DNA from: Oreohelix idahoensis
Lineage: Eukaryota > Mollusca > Gastropoda > Stylommatophora > Oreohelicidae
Direction of reading: 5' to 3'
Assembly: GCA_024509875.1 (NCBI GenBank)
Contig: JAMPIV010000581.1
Coordinates: forward strand, 1,054,501 to 1,118,500
DNA length: 64,000 bases
In this document: one piece after another, positions 23,991-35,433 of the stretch
Numbering within the stretch: position 1 is the stretch's first letter
Layout: the number at the start of each line of letters is the position of its first letter
Program-made: the position numbers and the translations under genes
Notes under the pieces: generated by a model
What the model saw: the letters and a program-made list of their open reading frames with translations, nothing else
What the model was told of the DNA's origin: nothing
The model's database searches: none

Positions 23991-25904
23991 GTCTTGATGG
24001 GTAGCTGATAAGGGTGGATTTGTGCTGAAGTGGTAACTTGCCACCCTTATCGACACCTGGTGTTAAAGTGTAAGATGTAGGTGTCTTCTCTGATTTAGGA
24101 TGTTGCTGTGTATGTGGTAGTGGAACAGTTCACAGGGTTATCACACAGGCAACATGACGTGTAGAGTCATAGAAAGGGTAACTTCGTTGTATAAGTTTCT
24201 TTCATTTATTGCACGCCACAAAACAGTCATGATACTTATGACATCAACATGGTTAACGAGTTCAGCAAGATGATATGGCACATTGAAAACAATTTCTGTA
24301 GTCAGCAATGATAGCTGTTGTATATATGCGTCATAAGACATCACAGTTCAATAGATTCAGGAATTCATCAATCATCGAGTGCTAGTTCGTGAAGCTGTAT
24401 AAATAATAATAATTTCTATAACTTCTGCAACAGTGTCAGCTACAGATCTTCAATGTTCATAAACAATAATAAATGCTCCCATTCTGATGCTAGCAGATCA
24501 GTTGTATTCAATAAGTCCGTTCACTGTCTGCACGTGAATAGCATACATGGGCTACAGGTCAGCTCGACCTTTATAATGTTCCTAAGTCTAACCATCTGAC
24601 TTGGACGTGATCTCTGATATAACGAATCCTGGAACACAGACAACAGTCTTGTTGGTCTAGAGCGACCCATATATATTTAACTAGTTCAGGTATACAGATA
24701 CTGGTGACTTAATCCTAGTCAAAGTACCTCTCCATTTTTCATCACACAGGCGAGCAAATAGGCGACAAAATGACGAACCTCTAGACGATAGCATAAAGTT
24801 CGATACAAGAGGAATTACCTTATTTCGGAAAATCAACCATGAACATATGCCTCCAGGCAGGCTGCATAATACTGGGAAATAGTCTAGTTAGCTAACTAAC
24901 TCACTAAGACACTGTATTTCCCTCAGAGAATCACAAGACGCAGTTGCGTCTGCTCGCTTCTTAAACCATTTCTAAACTGCCCCAACTGGGCGGAACACAC
25001 AGAACGAACTCCCGGTTTTTTGACATGCGCAGAACGACAATCTCTGAGTTGCCGTTCACAATAAGACGATTCGAAGAACATTCGAGATAAAAGTCTTACC
25101 CAGTCGCGCCTTTTATGGTCATGAAAAGAAGCGTTAAGAAAGGTTTCAGACATCTACCATAGTTGACTGATACTACCAAATAAGGAGATGTGGTCACGCT
25201 TCGTTCAAGAAATTATAGACCGAACGTGTCTCTATCCAAGAGAAGGCAACTCCTAAAAAATTGTAGTTTCGATAACTCGGATTATGTCCCTTTGACCATA
25301 GAAAACATAATACACACTTCAGTCAAAAAAATGATCATACATATGAAAAAATGTTTATACAAACGAAAAATAATAATGATCCGTGCGTAACAGTAGCTTT
25401 ATCACCTTTATCCGTCTGAGTAATATACTGACAAATGCACGTCTTTTGGCATGCTCCTGTGGAGCTTAGAATATTAGGTATTGGCTGGTTTATATTTTTT
25501 CTATTCATTTGTCGATTTTAAGGACCAGAATGTGTGTAGGGATCCTTCGTGCCCACCTGTCTCACAAGGGTCTCTCTCATTTCCTCCCTGGCTTCTCTGT
25601 AGAAGCTCTTGAACATATTGAAGGTGGCAAGTGCTAGACTGTGTCAGTACACTTCGAGCAACAAACGTGGCTCGTTATTCACATTTAAAAGTACTCAATA
25701 AACTAGAAACTAGTACATACGATAACTGATGCCTTTATATAACGAATCTTCAACACAACAGAAATGACATCAGCAGACTGCCACTTTGGCCGTGAATCAC
25801 AATAATAGTACACGGCATCGGGTACATCATCAAACAATAATAGCCTGGATCACTCTCACAATAATTTGCTCGTATTTCAACCTGCACTAACTACATTCCA
25901 TAAC
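23991..25904. other. Non-coding stretch, nothing recognised
   Basis: No gene or repeat is supported. Short frames at 24141, 24923 and 25190 have no recognisable content. Confidence 0.4.
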
Positions 25905-25908
25905 TATA

Positions 25909-27423
25909 CTGTTCAAAAAAAAGAAACGCAACTTTGTTGGTGTTACTTTTATAAAAGATATTCGCTGATAGGACATCAGTCAACCTATCGACTGTGTCCA
26001 CCTGGTCATTAACTTCACGTGGTTACCTGAATTGTACTCACCTCATGATTCGTGAGGTCATGAAAGAGGTCAAGGTCAAAACAACGTTTTTGACAATAAC
26101 TCGTGACAGGTTCATGAGAATCCCGTGAAACTTACTGAACACCAAAACTCTCTGACCATATTATTGAATGCCTATAAAAGATTGACGCTCCTCGAATAAA
26201 TTCAGTTGAGAATTCAATGCGCAAGTATGGCTCATCTCACTACAGAACAACGACTCATCATCATTGGACGTTTACAGACTGGACAGTCACAAAGTGTAGT
26301 GGCCAGACAATTTAATGTGGTTAGAAGCACCATTTGTCGCCTTTGGAGGCGATTTCAAGAAACTGGCTCAGTGACAGACCGGCCGCGCAGTGGAAGACCC
26401 AGAGTCACAACTCCTGCCGAACACCGCTTAATACGGCTGCGTCACCTCAGGAATCGACTTGCATCTGCGTCCTCCACAGTTCAGTCAATGTCAGCAGCTC
26501 GTCGAATTTCAGATCAAACTGTCAGGAACCGGCTGCATGACTCTGGTCTTTGGGCTACAAGACCCTACAGAGGTCCTGTTCTTACGGACCGGCATCGCCA
26601 GAACCGACTGCAGTGGGCGAACCAGCATCGTCAATGGACCGTTGGGAATGACTGGAGACGGGTTTGGTTTAGTGATGAATCACTTTTTGTGCTCCAGCGA
26701 CACGATAGACGGAGAAGAGTTTACCGCAGAGTCCATGAGCGCTACGCCCAGAACAGCGTTGATGAGGCTCCTCATGGTGGTGGAGATGTACTGATGTGGG
26801 GGGCGATCAACTTCATGGGAAGAAGGGACATGGTGCAAATTGAAGGACGCCTGAATGCCCAACGATACGTCGCTGAAATTCTTCGTCCTGACGTCCTTCA
26901 ACTTCTGGCTGCACGAGTGTCGATTTTTCAGCAGGATAACGCTTGACCTCATGTGGCACAACTCACCACCCAGTTCCTCGCTGACAACAACGTCCAGACC
27001 ATTCCGTGGCCAGCCATGTCATCAGACATGAACTCCACAGAACACTTATGGGATGAACTTGACAGACGAATCCGCCAGCGAGACGTGGCTCCAGCCAATC
27101 TCCGACAGTTGTCTCTTGCACTGCGGGAAGAGTGGGCAGCCATCCCACAACAACAGATCCAACCTCTAATCGGATCCATGTCAAGGAGATGTCGTACTCT
27201 GATAGAGGCCATAGGATGCCATACACCTTACTGAAACGGAGGCCTCAGTCGCAAAGAATAAAAGTCCAAACCAAATTTAATGAACATCATTTCATTGTTA
27301 AGGTCTGAAAGTTTCTTCATGCCAAGATTGAAACATTAATTCCGTAAAATAAAATTTTGGTTCAAGTTTGAAATGTGGTGTCCATTACCACTGCAATAAT
27401 GTTGCGTTTCTTTTTTTGAGCAG
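25909..27423 (+). mobile_element. Tc1/mariner-type transposon with TA duplication
   Basis: Inverted ends read CTGTTCAAAAAAAAGAAACG on the left and, reverse-complemented, CTGCTCAAAAAAAGAAACGC on the right, both followed by AAC. TA flanks each end (25907-25908 and 27424-27425). The element is about 1.5 kb and carries one transposase, near intact, on the plus strand. Confidence 0.93.
26227..27234 (+). pseudogene. Tc1-like DD34E transposase with one in-frame stop
   Basis: From ATG 26227 the frame reads 335 residues if the single TGA at 26944-26946 is ignored. The N-terminus has helix-turn-helix DNA-binding motifs (QSVVARQFNVVRSTICRLWRR and the GRPR hook RSGRPRVTTPAE). Catalytic acidic residues are D150 (FSDESLF), D237 (QQDNA) and E272 (STEHLWDE). 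With 34 residues between the last two, this is the DD34E class. The TGA sits directly after QQDNA, where the family usually has arginine before PH, so a CGA to TGA transition is likely. The protein would cut and paste the element at TA sites. The upstream in-frame TTG at 26206 is not needed; ATG 26227 gives the usual family N-terminus. Confidence 0.92.
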
Positions 27424-27425
27424 TA

Positions 27426-28059
27426 TACAATTTGCCTCCCCGCTCGACGTAACCTTCACTCGCTCGAATCTCTCTCTCGACTGACCCTTTTCACCATTAT
27501 TCACGAGTGCCTGAAAACATACCGGTATGTATGTGTAATATTTATTTATACTACTAATACCATTCGTGAACACAATCAAGCTTAACATTAACTCACTTCA
27601 ACTCACAACTAACATAAATACATCTAGCTCCCGTCAGAGCATAAGTACTGACATCCATTCTAAAACCAGTTCATGACAGATCGCTGTCTGATGTGTTTCT
27701 TTCATCTCATTAACCCCTTCATTATTCATTGCACATCTTTCGTGCTTTCCTCCATTCCTACGTCGCTCTCCTTTTCTTTTCATGTATTTTCCAAAGCCTC
27801 ATTCCACCAGGATGGATGGGTAAAAGGTGTTCTTGCTGAACTTGTCCTGGCATATAGACGCAAAATGTGTAGTGGGTTATTACAGTCATGTGAGTCTGCA
27901 GGGTACTTGAAAGTGTGTTTGGATGCCTTGTGTCTGGTGATCTGTTCCTTTGCAAAGAGGACAACACAAGGTGGATGACCACTTTCCTGTGCTCCTAATA
28001 CATCCCAATGCGCAAAGGTGGATCAGCATTAGATATCAATGTTAGATCTATGAAGCCCA
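27426..28059. other. Non-coding stretch
   Basis: No element recognised. A 101-codon plus frame at 27673 has no known features. Confidence 0.4.
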
Positions 28060-28310
28060 AAAAAAATCAACCTAACACAATAATAACAATCTTCAGCTCA
28101 GATGTCAGAACAGTACTTCTGCATGGCTCCGAAAGATGGAGAACACCAAACTACGACAACCAAGAAGTTACAGACTTTCAAAAATGAAAAGAATAGAAAG
28201 GTTTAACTTGTAGGACAAAATTAAAACCTTGGATCTGATGACAAGAACCAGACAAGTTACCAATTGGATAAGAAATGAGAAGGCGCTGAAGATGAGTGGG
28301 GCACACTTTT
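28060..28310 (+). pseudogene. LINE RT C-terminal fragment
   Basis: Plus-strand translation shows SSDVRTVLLHGSERWRT (thumb, near 28090-28140) and LDLMTRTRQV (near 28230), followed by degraded sequence. LMTRTRQV is shared with the LINE fragment at 43031-43350, so both belong to one family. It abuts the opposite-strand LINE fragment at about 28310. Confidence 0.6.
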
Positions 28311-28712
28311 TAAAACCTGCATGTTCATCTCTTAGTTGTCTATCTACTGGTAGGGTGATTTTGTTTAGAATTTTTCTTGGTGCTGAAAGAAACATTATTC
28401 CTTTTAATGTGTACTCTTATGTCAAGCTCTCTTCTAGACAACTCAATATATCACCAGATATCCTTCTTTCCATTATGCGTGTACTTCTTCTCTCTCCTAG
28501 ACTTTAGCAAGTAATTTTTAAACATGTTTGCAGAGATGTTGATTTAGCTTTGTTGGCCTCTGCTGGAATGCCATCAGCACCAGCCGCTTCTCCATTGTTT
28601 AGAAGCATCATGGCTTCCTTTATTTCTTCTTTAGTTTCTCTTTCACGGTTGACTTGTAGCTCATTTTCTGCTGGCTGGACCTCTGGGGGATTTTGTGGAG
28701 CTGGTCTATTGA

Positions 28713-28985
28713 AAAAGAAAAGGATTCCGTTACATGCCCATTGAGGTATATTTGGAATATGGTGTTAGGCCTATATTTTCATGTCCATCGGCACACTAGG
28801 GGTGATGTCGTCAGCATCACGCCGGCCGCCTTAACCTACCCAAAGTAAATCTGGTGCCCAATTCATGAGGCTGGATCGAAGCTAGAGCCGTTTTCAGTCT
28901 AAAAAATCCCATCTCAACAGGGGATTGAACCATGGACCACCGAGCTAGGAAGCCATTGCACTAACCACTGCGCAACCGCGGCTCC
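28713..28985 (-). mobile_element. tRNA-derived SINE
   Basis: The 5' end on the minus strand reads GGAGCCGCGGTTGCGCAG followed by TGGTTAGTGC, an A-box-like stretch. About 30 bases on comes GGTTCAATCCC, a B-box-like stretch. Together they form a split RNA polymerase III promoter of tRNA type. The body is GC-rich (GGCGGCCGGCGTGATGC) and the far end is an irregular CTTTTCTTTTT. Ten-base duplications GGTCTATTGA at 28703-28712 and 28986-28995 flank it. It interrupts LINE RT coding sequence, so it came later. Confidence 0.88.
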
Positions 28986-29009
28986 GGTCTATTGAGAAGT
29001 TGCTCAAAA

Positions 29010-29457
29010 TGTTCTGTCTCCCACTTCACTTGCTCTTGTAAACATATAAGTAATGTTCTGTCTCCCACTTCACTTGCTCTTGTAAACTGATAAGTAATGT
29101 TCTGTCTCCCACTTCACTTGCTCTTGTAAACTGATAAGTAATGTTCTGTCTCCTATTTCACTTGCTCTTGTAAACTGATAAGTAATGTTCTGTCTCCTAC
29201 TTCACTTGCTCTTGTAAACTGATAAGTAATGTTCTGTCTCTCACTTCACTTGCTCTTGTAAACTGATAAGTAATGTTCTGTCTCCCACTTCACTTGCTCT
29301 TGTAAACTGATAAGTAATGTTCTGTCTCCTACTTCACTTGCTCTTGTAAACTGATAAGTAATGTTCTGTCTCCCACTTCACTTGCTCTTGTAAACTGATA
29401 AGTAATGTTCTGTCTCCCACTTCACTTGCTCTTGTAAACTGATAAGTAATGTTCTGT
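29010..29457. repeat. 44-bp minisatellite grown out of LINE coding sequence
   Basis: About ten copies contain GTTCTGTCTCC(C/T)ACTTCACT then TGCTCTTGTAAACTGATAAG. On the minus strand a part of the unit encodes the LINE phrase QEQVKWETEH, and the first unit joins the LINE frame. The array therefore arose by local duplication inside the old LINE copy. Confidence 0.88.
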
Positions 29458-29640
29458 TCATATCTTCGAGGAAGCAATTCGCTTGCTTGTATTTCCTTAA
29501 TAGATTGTTTGTGATGTTGTATACAGGTTTCTCAGAGTTCATGTGGCTGTAGGTATCTCTGCCAACTCCTGAATATTTCCTCCTGTCTCTTTTGATACTT
29601 TTCGTACATCTTTGTTTGCTTCTGTATACATTTCTTGAGC

Positions 29641-29889
29641 CTTGACTTTGAAACGCCTGCTTTTGTTTCGTTAAAATCTGCTTTCTTGTTTGTTTCCTTT
29701 TTTTTTATTAATGTAATTTACCTTATTAACATTGTCTACTGTTATCAATGCTATGTACTAGGATTCTCTCTTTCCCAGTCTTTCTTCACCGTCTCATGCC
29801 ATAAAGTTTTTAATCTGTTGCCAGTGCCTTCCGTATTCGCATTTCTCCAGCAGTTGAAGCACTGCCAGTTGTTGGATATTGTGACCGGC
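29641..29889. other. Spacer between two LINE copies
   Basis: T-rich sequence without a recognisable feature. Confidence 0.4.
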
Positions 29890-30054
29890 TGAAAAAGGAG
29901 GAGGGCGGCCTGCACGGAGGCCGTAAGGAGGCAGCCCTTCAACTTGCAAAGGCACAACGGGCCAATCACCTGTTTGCTTTAAAACCCGATTAAGCGAAAT
30001 CAAGAGAGAAATCCAGACGGATTCTAAAAGCGACGAACTGGAACGGACTACGGA

Positions 30055-31336
30055 CTACGACTTATGGAACTTGGAACACAAGAAGTATAAATGAGAAAGA
30101 AGAGGAGCTGATGGAAGAGATGAGGAAAGCAAAACTAGAAATCGTGGCTATATCGGAAACAAAGAAAAAGGGACAAGGAGTCATGGATCTCGATGGCAAC
30201 ACGCTGCTCTACAGTGGTGTACCTACATCTGAAAGAGCTAAAGGGGGCGTGGGTTGCATTGTGGCCAGAAACCAAAAAAGATAGTATCTTTGGATGGAAC
30301 TTTGTCTCGGAGCGCATTATGGTTGTAAAACTAAAAGAAGGAGAAACCATAGTCAACCTTCTTCTTCTTCTTCCGTCCTTAGCCACCGACCGTCAAAGCA
30401 GTCAGTGGCCATTACGCCTAGTGGCGTCTTAGGGCAACAGCAGATAGGTTTTCTTTGCCATTGTTTCCCATCACGCCTATTGGCGTCTTTAGGGCAACGG
30501 CAAATCAATCCATTTGCTGTCGTTTCCGTAATCAAAGTGACTGGCAAACGGGTGATCAGCCCGTTGGTCATAGTCAACCTGGTCATAGTGCATGGGCCAA
30601 ATGAGGATGAGAGAGCAGAAATCAAGGAGGAATTCTTCGAGCTGCTTCAAAGGACAGTGGATGACTGCCTTGATGAAATTATCATGCTCGGAGATTTCAA
30701 TTCCAGAGTTGGAAATGACCATGCTAGATGGGGTGCAGTTATCGGAAGATATAGAGAAGATACTCTCAATGACAATGGAAAGCGACTCCTTAGATTCTGC
30801 AGTGAGCAGAATCTGATCATTGCAAACACAAAGTTTCCCCATAAGCGCATACATGCATACACTAGATGTGAACCAACAAAAAATGAGAAGTCAATGATCG
30901 ACTATGCCATTGTTAGGAGGAGCTCATTCAAATATGTCCGGGACGCTAGAGTCTGGAGGGGGCCAGAGATTGGAAGTGATCACTACCTGCTTACAATCAA
31001 AAGAACAACTGAAAGAGTTGCTCAGCCTAGGAACTGCCCAACATCACGCAAGAAACCAAGTAAACAAACGGGAGAAATGAGAATTAAGACCTACAAGCTG
31101 AGAGAGCCAGAAATTAAGACCAGATTTCATGGGCTTATTGCTACAGCGGTGAGAAGCACATAAGAACAACCTGATGACTTGGAAACCCTCTGGCTTAAAT
31201 TCAAGGACATTATAAAGACAGCTGCTGCAGAAGCATGTAGTGACGTCCGACTTGGGAACACGAGAAAGAGGACACCTTGGTGGACAGAAGAAGTCAAAGA
31301 GAAAATAAGAGAGAAGAAGATGGCATGGAAACAATG
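30055..31336 (+). pseudogene. LINE apurinic-type endonuclease domain, interrupted
   Basis: The frame starting near 30055 reads TYGTWNTRSINEKEEELM, the opening motif of APE-type endonucleases, then EIVAISETKKKG with the catalytic glutamate. After a frame change in an A-rich run near 30278, it continues to the retroposon at 30360. It resumes at 30569 with VIVHGPNEDERAE, IIMLGDFNSRVG, SMIDYAIVRR and GSDHYLL, which are the remaining metal-binding and catalytic motifs. In the LINE cycle this enzyme nicks target DNA to prime reverse transcription. Further on PWWTEEVKEKIREKK leads into the linker, cut by the LTR-like element at 31342. Confidence 0.85.
30360..30568 (-). mobile_element. GAA-tailed dimeric retroposon, copy 2
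   Basis: Reverse-oriented copy of the element at 14012-14214. The tail appears as CTTCTTCTTCTTCC at 30360, and the other end is GGTGATCAGCCCG. Target duplications CATAGTCAACCT lie at 30348-30359 and 30569-30580. The same two internal GCCCTAA-GACGCCA units are present. The insertion splits the LINE endonuclease between IVN and VIVHGP. Confidence 0.92.
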
Positions 31337-31341
31337 CTTAG

Positions 31342-31986
31342 TGTCGTAAATTTATTTTGAGAGAAAAGAGTCTTGGAAATAGTAGTCCTATTTAGAGTGT
31401 AGACTGGTGGTGAAAAGCTTAGTGATAGAAATGGTTATAGAGTAAATAGTTGCTTCACAGAGCGCTGGGGAGAGTAAAGACAGACTTATTTACGACAAAT
31501 CGTTCCTCTCAATCTTCTCTTCAACTCTCCTGGTCAAACAATTATTTGCCAGTTTCCAGACACACACCTGTGCTCACACACAGATGCACGTGAATACAAA
31601 CTATATTAAACAGATAGGGGAATTTGGGCCTTGGTCTTTCAACACAGTACTAGATATGTTTTACGTGTTTATTTAACAGTAAAGAATCAGTTACAACATA
31701 TATCATATGTTTACAAACAAAATATATCATAGGTATAGAAAATACAAATGACAAGGTGGGGAGGGGTTTATGAAGATTGGTATCCACTACGCCCTTTCCT
31801 CCTGAAAGTAGACAGAGATAAACCCAGTCCAAAGATAGGTAATTTATCAGATAGATAGTTAATTTAACCCAACGGTAAATCAATGTACTCTGATACAAGA
31901 GGTTAACAATAACACCTGGTAGGTGGTGGAATAAGTCATATTGTTCTCCAAATGTTTTTCCCTTTACTAAGCAAGTTTTAAAAAAT

Positions 31987-32035
<49 letters not shown>

Positions 32036-34016
32036 GGGGGGTGGGGGGGGGGGGGGGGGAGGGGGGGGGGGTATAAACAGAGTTCACAAAAAGGAAATCC
32101 CCCTTAAAGGAAACAATACAATGAATATAGACAAATATGCTAATTATCAAGTAAGGCAATTGATGAATTTAGCAACTATATATCTCTTTCATTCATGCGC
32201 GCTAGTAAAGGCCTTCACTCATCTTGCTTACACTTACCGATTGTGAAAAAATCTGGCACTCCATAGAATAACACAACAGCAATTACACCTCAAACTGAAT
32301 GTATGAGTGTTAGTTCAAGTTCCAGCCCCAGATTAGCGGGTAGGCGGTCAGCACATAAAAAGGACCCCGTAATCGCTGGAAAATGAATCTGTATTTGTGT
32401 CTCTTTTCTTAATAACAGTTTCTATGAAAGGGGACGGTCTCTGATACCGGGTGAGGATGGTGTGGTCTATTTGACTTTGCCGCTGATAATAAAAACTCTT
32501 ACGCGTGCTGATACACTTTATCCGTGAGGTATAGTTTACTTCCAGGGAGAAAACTAGTCACATCACTGTTCAGGTAAATATGTATTCTCTCTCTGTATCA
32601 GTAAACTAACAAAAGCTCGGGCCAGTGTTCTTCTTCCCGTTACAACTTAATTTGCTTGATGGTGTGTTAAATTTGTCTTTGGGGGTGCTTTCTTTGCTAT
32701 AAGTTAGATAGCGGACTTCCAAACATAGAATCGCCTCAAAGATTAAAAATTTACACAGTCTCAACAAGTTCTGAGTCAGGGAGACTCTACACACTGTTTA
32801 TGCTTTGCTTTGCTTAGATTAGATTTGCTTAGATTTGATTTGCTGGGATGCAAAAGGGATCACTCTATATGAAAAAAAGAAAACATGTAATTCATATCGA
32901 AAAATCCAATAACATTCTAAAATGCGATAAATTTAACGTTAAGACTATTATATGCATTCGCGGATTTAATTATGTATTTAAGAAAACACTTCGCGAGTTC
33001 TAGTGATAAAACACACATAGAAATTCCTTCGCGACTTTAAAAGTTAATTTAATCATTTTAAGCATCTATTATTTTTGGAAATACTATAATAGATATATCA
33101 TTAATTCTACAACTGGAAAATTTTGAGATAGGTTTAATTTAATAGATTTAAATCAACACAAAATCCAGTGAAATAACATAAATGAACTAGACCACTGATC
33201 CCTTTAGAACAAGTATATTATACCGTTTAGCACAGAATACTACACTCCAGTATACCAAAGAAATCTAGAGGGAATTTTAGCAGGATTTAAACTATAAGCT
33301 AGTGAGTTTTTAAATGTCTGGCAACGAGTGATAACATGGCCTTCTACGGGGTTCTATATATATGAAAATGAAATGAAGATGAGTGAGACATGAGAAATTT
33401 TCGCACCTCTCTTCATCTCGAGAAGAAAATGAGATTTCTACACCGCTCGACATAGCCTGTTACTACATTTCCTGGTCGCTCGGAGTTCTCCCGTTCCTCA
33501 GTCTTTCGGGCAAGTTTGCCGATTGACACAGAGGTGCAAAGTCTGCGAGAAGGCTTGCCTCGTCTACTCTGGTTCACATTGCCGTGTCATCTCAGCAGCA
33601 GGAGACTTCCAGACATCCTAAGTGTCTTTGAGGTTAGCCGCTAAACTCGTTTGATTTAGGCAACGCCCCCTATTTGGGCAGGCTACTGTCCCAGGTAATG
33701 AAAAAACTGCCTAGAATCGCTCTAGAGACAGGAGTGATCTTCTGGCGACGCCTGGCTAGCTATGGGGGATGGGCGAAGTGAGTAAATAACTTCTCATAAT
33801 TGTTCCCGGGATAACAATGGGGTGGTTTAAACTGCTGCTTAAGTCAATGCGATTCTCTGAACAGGACGTACGATAACAGTCTACATATCTAATTAGTCAA
33901 CGTGGAAACGTTTCAGGCTGATGACGGTTTCAGCCACTGTTCAGGGGTTCTAATGTTATGCGAGAAAACATACCCTGTCATCCAACTCTTTCAGGGACGC
34001 TAAATTGTCCGTCACA
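31342..34016. mobile_element. LTR-like insertion (possible solo LTR) with 5-bp duplication
   Basis: CTTAG occurs at 31337-31341 and at 34017-34021. Between them the sequence begins TGTCGTAAATTTA and ends TTGTCCGTCACA, the TG...CA ends of LTR elements. The LINE frame reads across the join (WKQCLGAKTQQDK) when the insert and one CTTAG are ignored. The 2675-bp interval contains no gag or pol sequence, only short frames and a G homopolymer at 31987-32071. A very long solo LTR fits best; a non-autonomous element with LTR-like ends is the alternative. Confidence 0.75.
31987..32071. repeat. Long poly-G tract
   Basis: About 80 of 85 bases are G, broken only by single A or T residues. On the minus strand it reads as poly-proline, which explains the proline-rich frame there. 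Its length is likely uncertain in any assembly. Confidence 0.95.
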
Positions 34017-34021
34017 CTTAG

Positions 34022-35429
34022 GAGCTAAAACACAGCAGGACAAATAGAGAAATATAGAGAATATGTGATACTCAGAACAGAAGCAAAGAACAAGATGCTA
34101 GAAGCAAAACAGAAGTCCAGGGAAGAATTTGGAGAAAAGCTAGAAAAAGATGCGCAAGAAAACCAGAAATTGTTCTATAAGACCATAAAGAACACGAGGA
34201 AGGAAAAACAATGCCCTCTCAAATTTATAAAGGACAAGCAAGGCAAATTGTTTACTGCCCCGAAGGAAGTAATGGAAAGATGGAAAGAATATTTCTCAGA
34301 ACTCCTTGATGGTGAGCAAGGTCAAGCATCAGAAATGATAACCACTAGCACAGAAGAGGAAACCAATGGTGATGAAGATGACATAAAAATGGAAGAACTG
34401 AAGGCAGCACTGGAGAAAATCAAGATGGGCAAAGCAGCAGGGCATGATGGTATAACACCAGCAATGGTTAAGTGCATGGGAGCATCAGGTGACCTATTAC
34501 TCTTAAAGGTCCTACAGGCAGCGTAGTGCAACAAGATTATACCAAAGGATTGGGAGATTGCCATCATAACACCAATTTTCAAAAAGGGTGACAATCGACA
34601 ATGTGGAAACCATAGAGGCATATCCCTTTTCAGTGTCCCTGTAACATTTACTCTAGAATCCTAGAGCAGAGACTCAGACGCCTAACTGAGCCACAATTGG
34701 ATGAGGTCCAGTGCGGATTCCGAGCAAATCGAAGTACTCAAGACCTAATCTTCACACTCAGACAGCTGAGTGAAAAGGCCCTTGAGTATAAGAGTGAGAT
34801 TCATCTTTGTTTCATAGATCTGGAAAAAGCATTTGACAGAGTCCCCGGGAGCACACTTTGGGACTGTTTGGCAAGGAAGAACATTCCAGCACCTCTGATT
34901 CATGCTATACAGAGCTTCTACAAGTCTTGCAGAAATTATGTGAGGACAGCAAACCTTAAGTCAGAAGAGTTCAGGACCACCACTGGTGTATAAGGTGATA
35001 TCCTGTCATCTTATCTTTTCATACTCCTCATGAACGATGTTATCAAATCATGTAAGGAGAGAACAAGAAAGTATTTAGTGGGGTACTGGAAGATGAGACA
35101 GGTATGTATTTCAGAGCTGGCATTTGCTGATGATGTTGCTCTGATTGCTAAATCAAAGGCACATCTCCAATCCAACCTGCAAGTCTGGAAGGAAGAGCTG
35201 GAGAAGAGAGGGGTGGTCATAAGCAGCTCTAAAACAAAATCCATAGTGATATCACGAGAAGAAAGAAGACATCAGATTAAGCAGGTAGAACAGGTCCTGG
35301 AGCAGGTCGACCACATTAAATATCTCGGAGCTATTATATACCGAAAGGGAGGCATCAAAGAAGAGTTGGCCATTCGAAAAGCAGCAGCTGGGAGACTTTT
35401 TCAGGCCATAAATCGAGGATTCCTCAGTG
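34022..35429 (+). pseudogene. LINE reverse transcriptase, N-terminal and palm regions
   Basis: The linker IEKYREYVILRTEAKNKML leads into RT. Blocks seen are GKAAGHDGITPAMVK (block 1), DWEIAIITPIFKKGD, GFRANRSTQDLIFTLRQL (block 3), FIDLEKAFDRVPGSTLW (first catalytic Asp), LAFADDVALIAKS (FADD catalytic box intact) and HIKYLGAIIYRKGGI (block 6). A TAG at 34524-34526, a frame change near 34650, a TAA near 34991 and the insertion at 35434 all break the frame. RT copies element RNA at the nicked target. The intact FADD box suggests decay mainly by stops and insertions. Confidence 0.87.
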
Positions 35430-35433
35430 TTAA

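Larger units (their letters stand above)
28311..29640 (-). pseudogene. LINE RT N-terminal and linker region with two later insertions
   Basis: On the minus strand from 29640: AQEMYTEANKDVRK (linker), then a 44-bp minisatellite. Next comes KWETEHFEQLLNRPAPQNPP, spanning the SINE insertion site, then a KEEIKEAMMLLNNGEAAGAD block (28650-28600), and PVDRQLRDEHAGFKK (28340-28300). These are the conserved opening blocks of a non-LTR RT. The copy is interrupted, frame-shifted and truncated in the palm. A tRNA-SINE (28713-28985) lies inside it. Confidence 0.75.

Noticed and set aside
28060..29640. Twin-priming origin for the opposite-strand LINE pieces near 28310
   Set aside because: The order is 3' part on the plus strand followed by 5' part on the minus strand, opposite to what twin priming gives.
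31650..32159. 169-codon minus frame with a proline-rich stretch
   Set aside because: Poly-proline comes from the poly-G tract; nothing else in the frame is recognisable and it lies in the LTR-like insertion.
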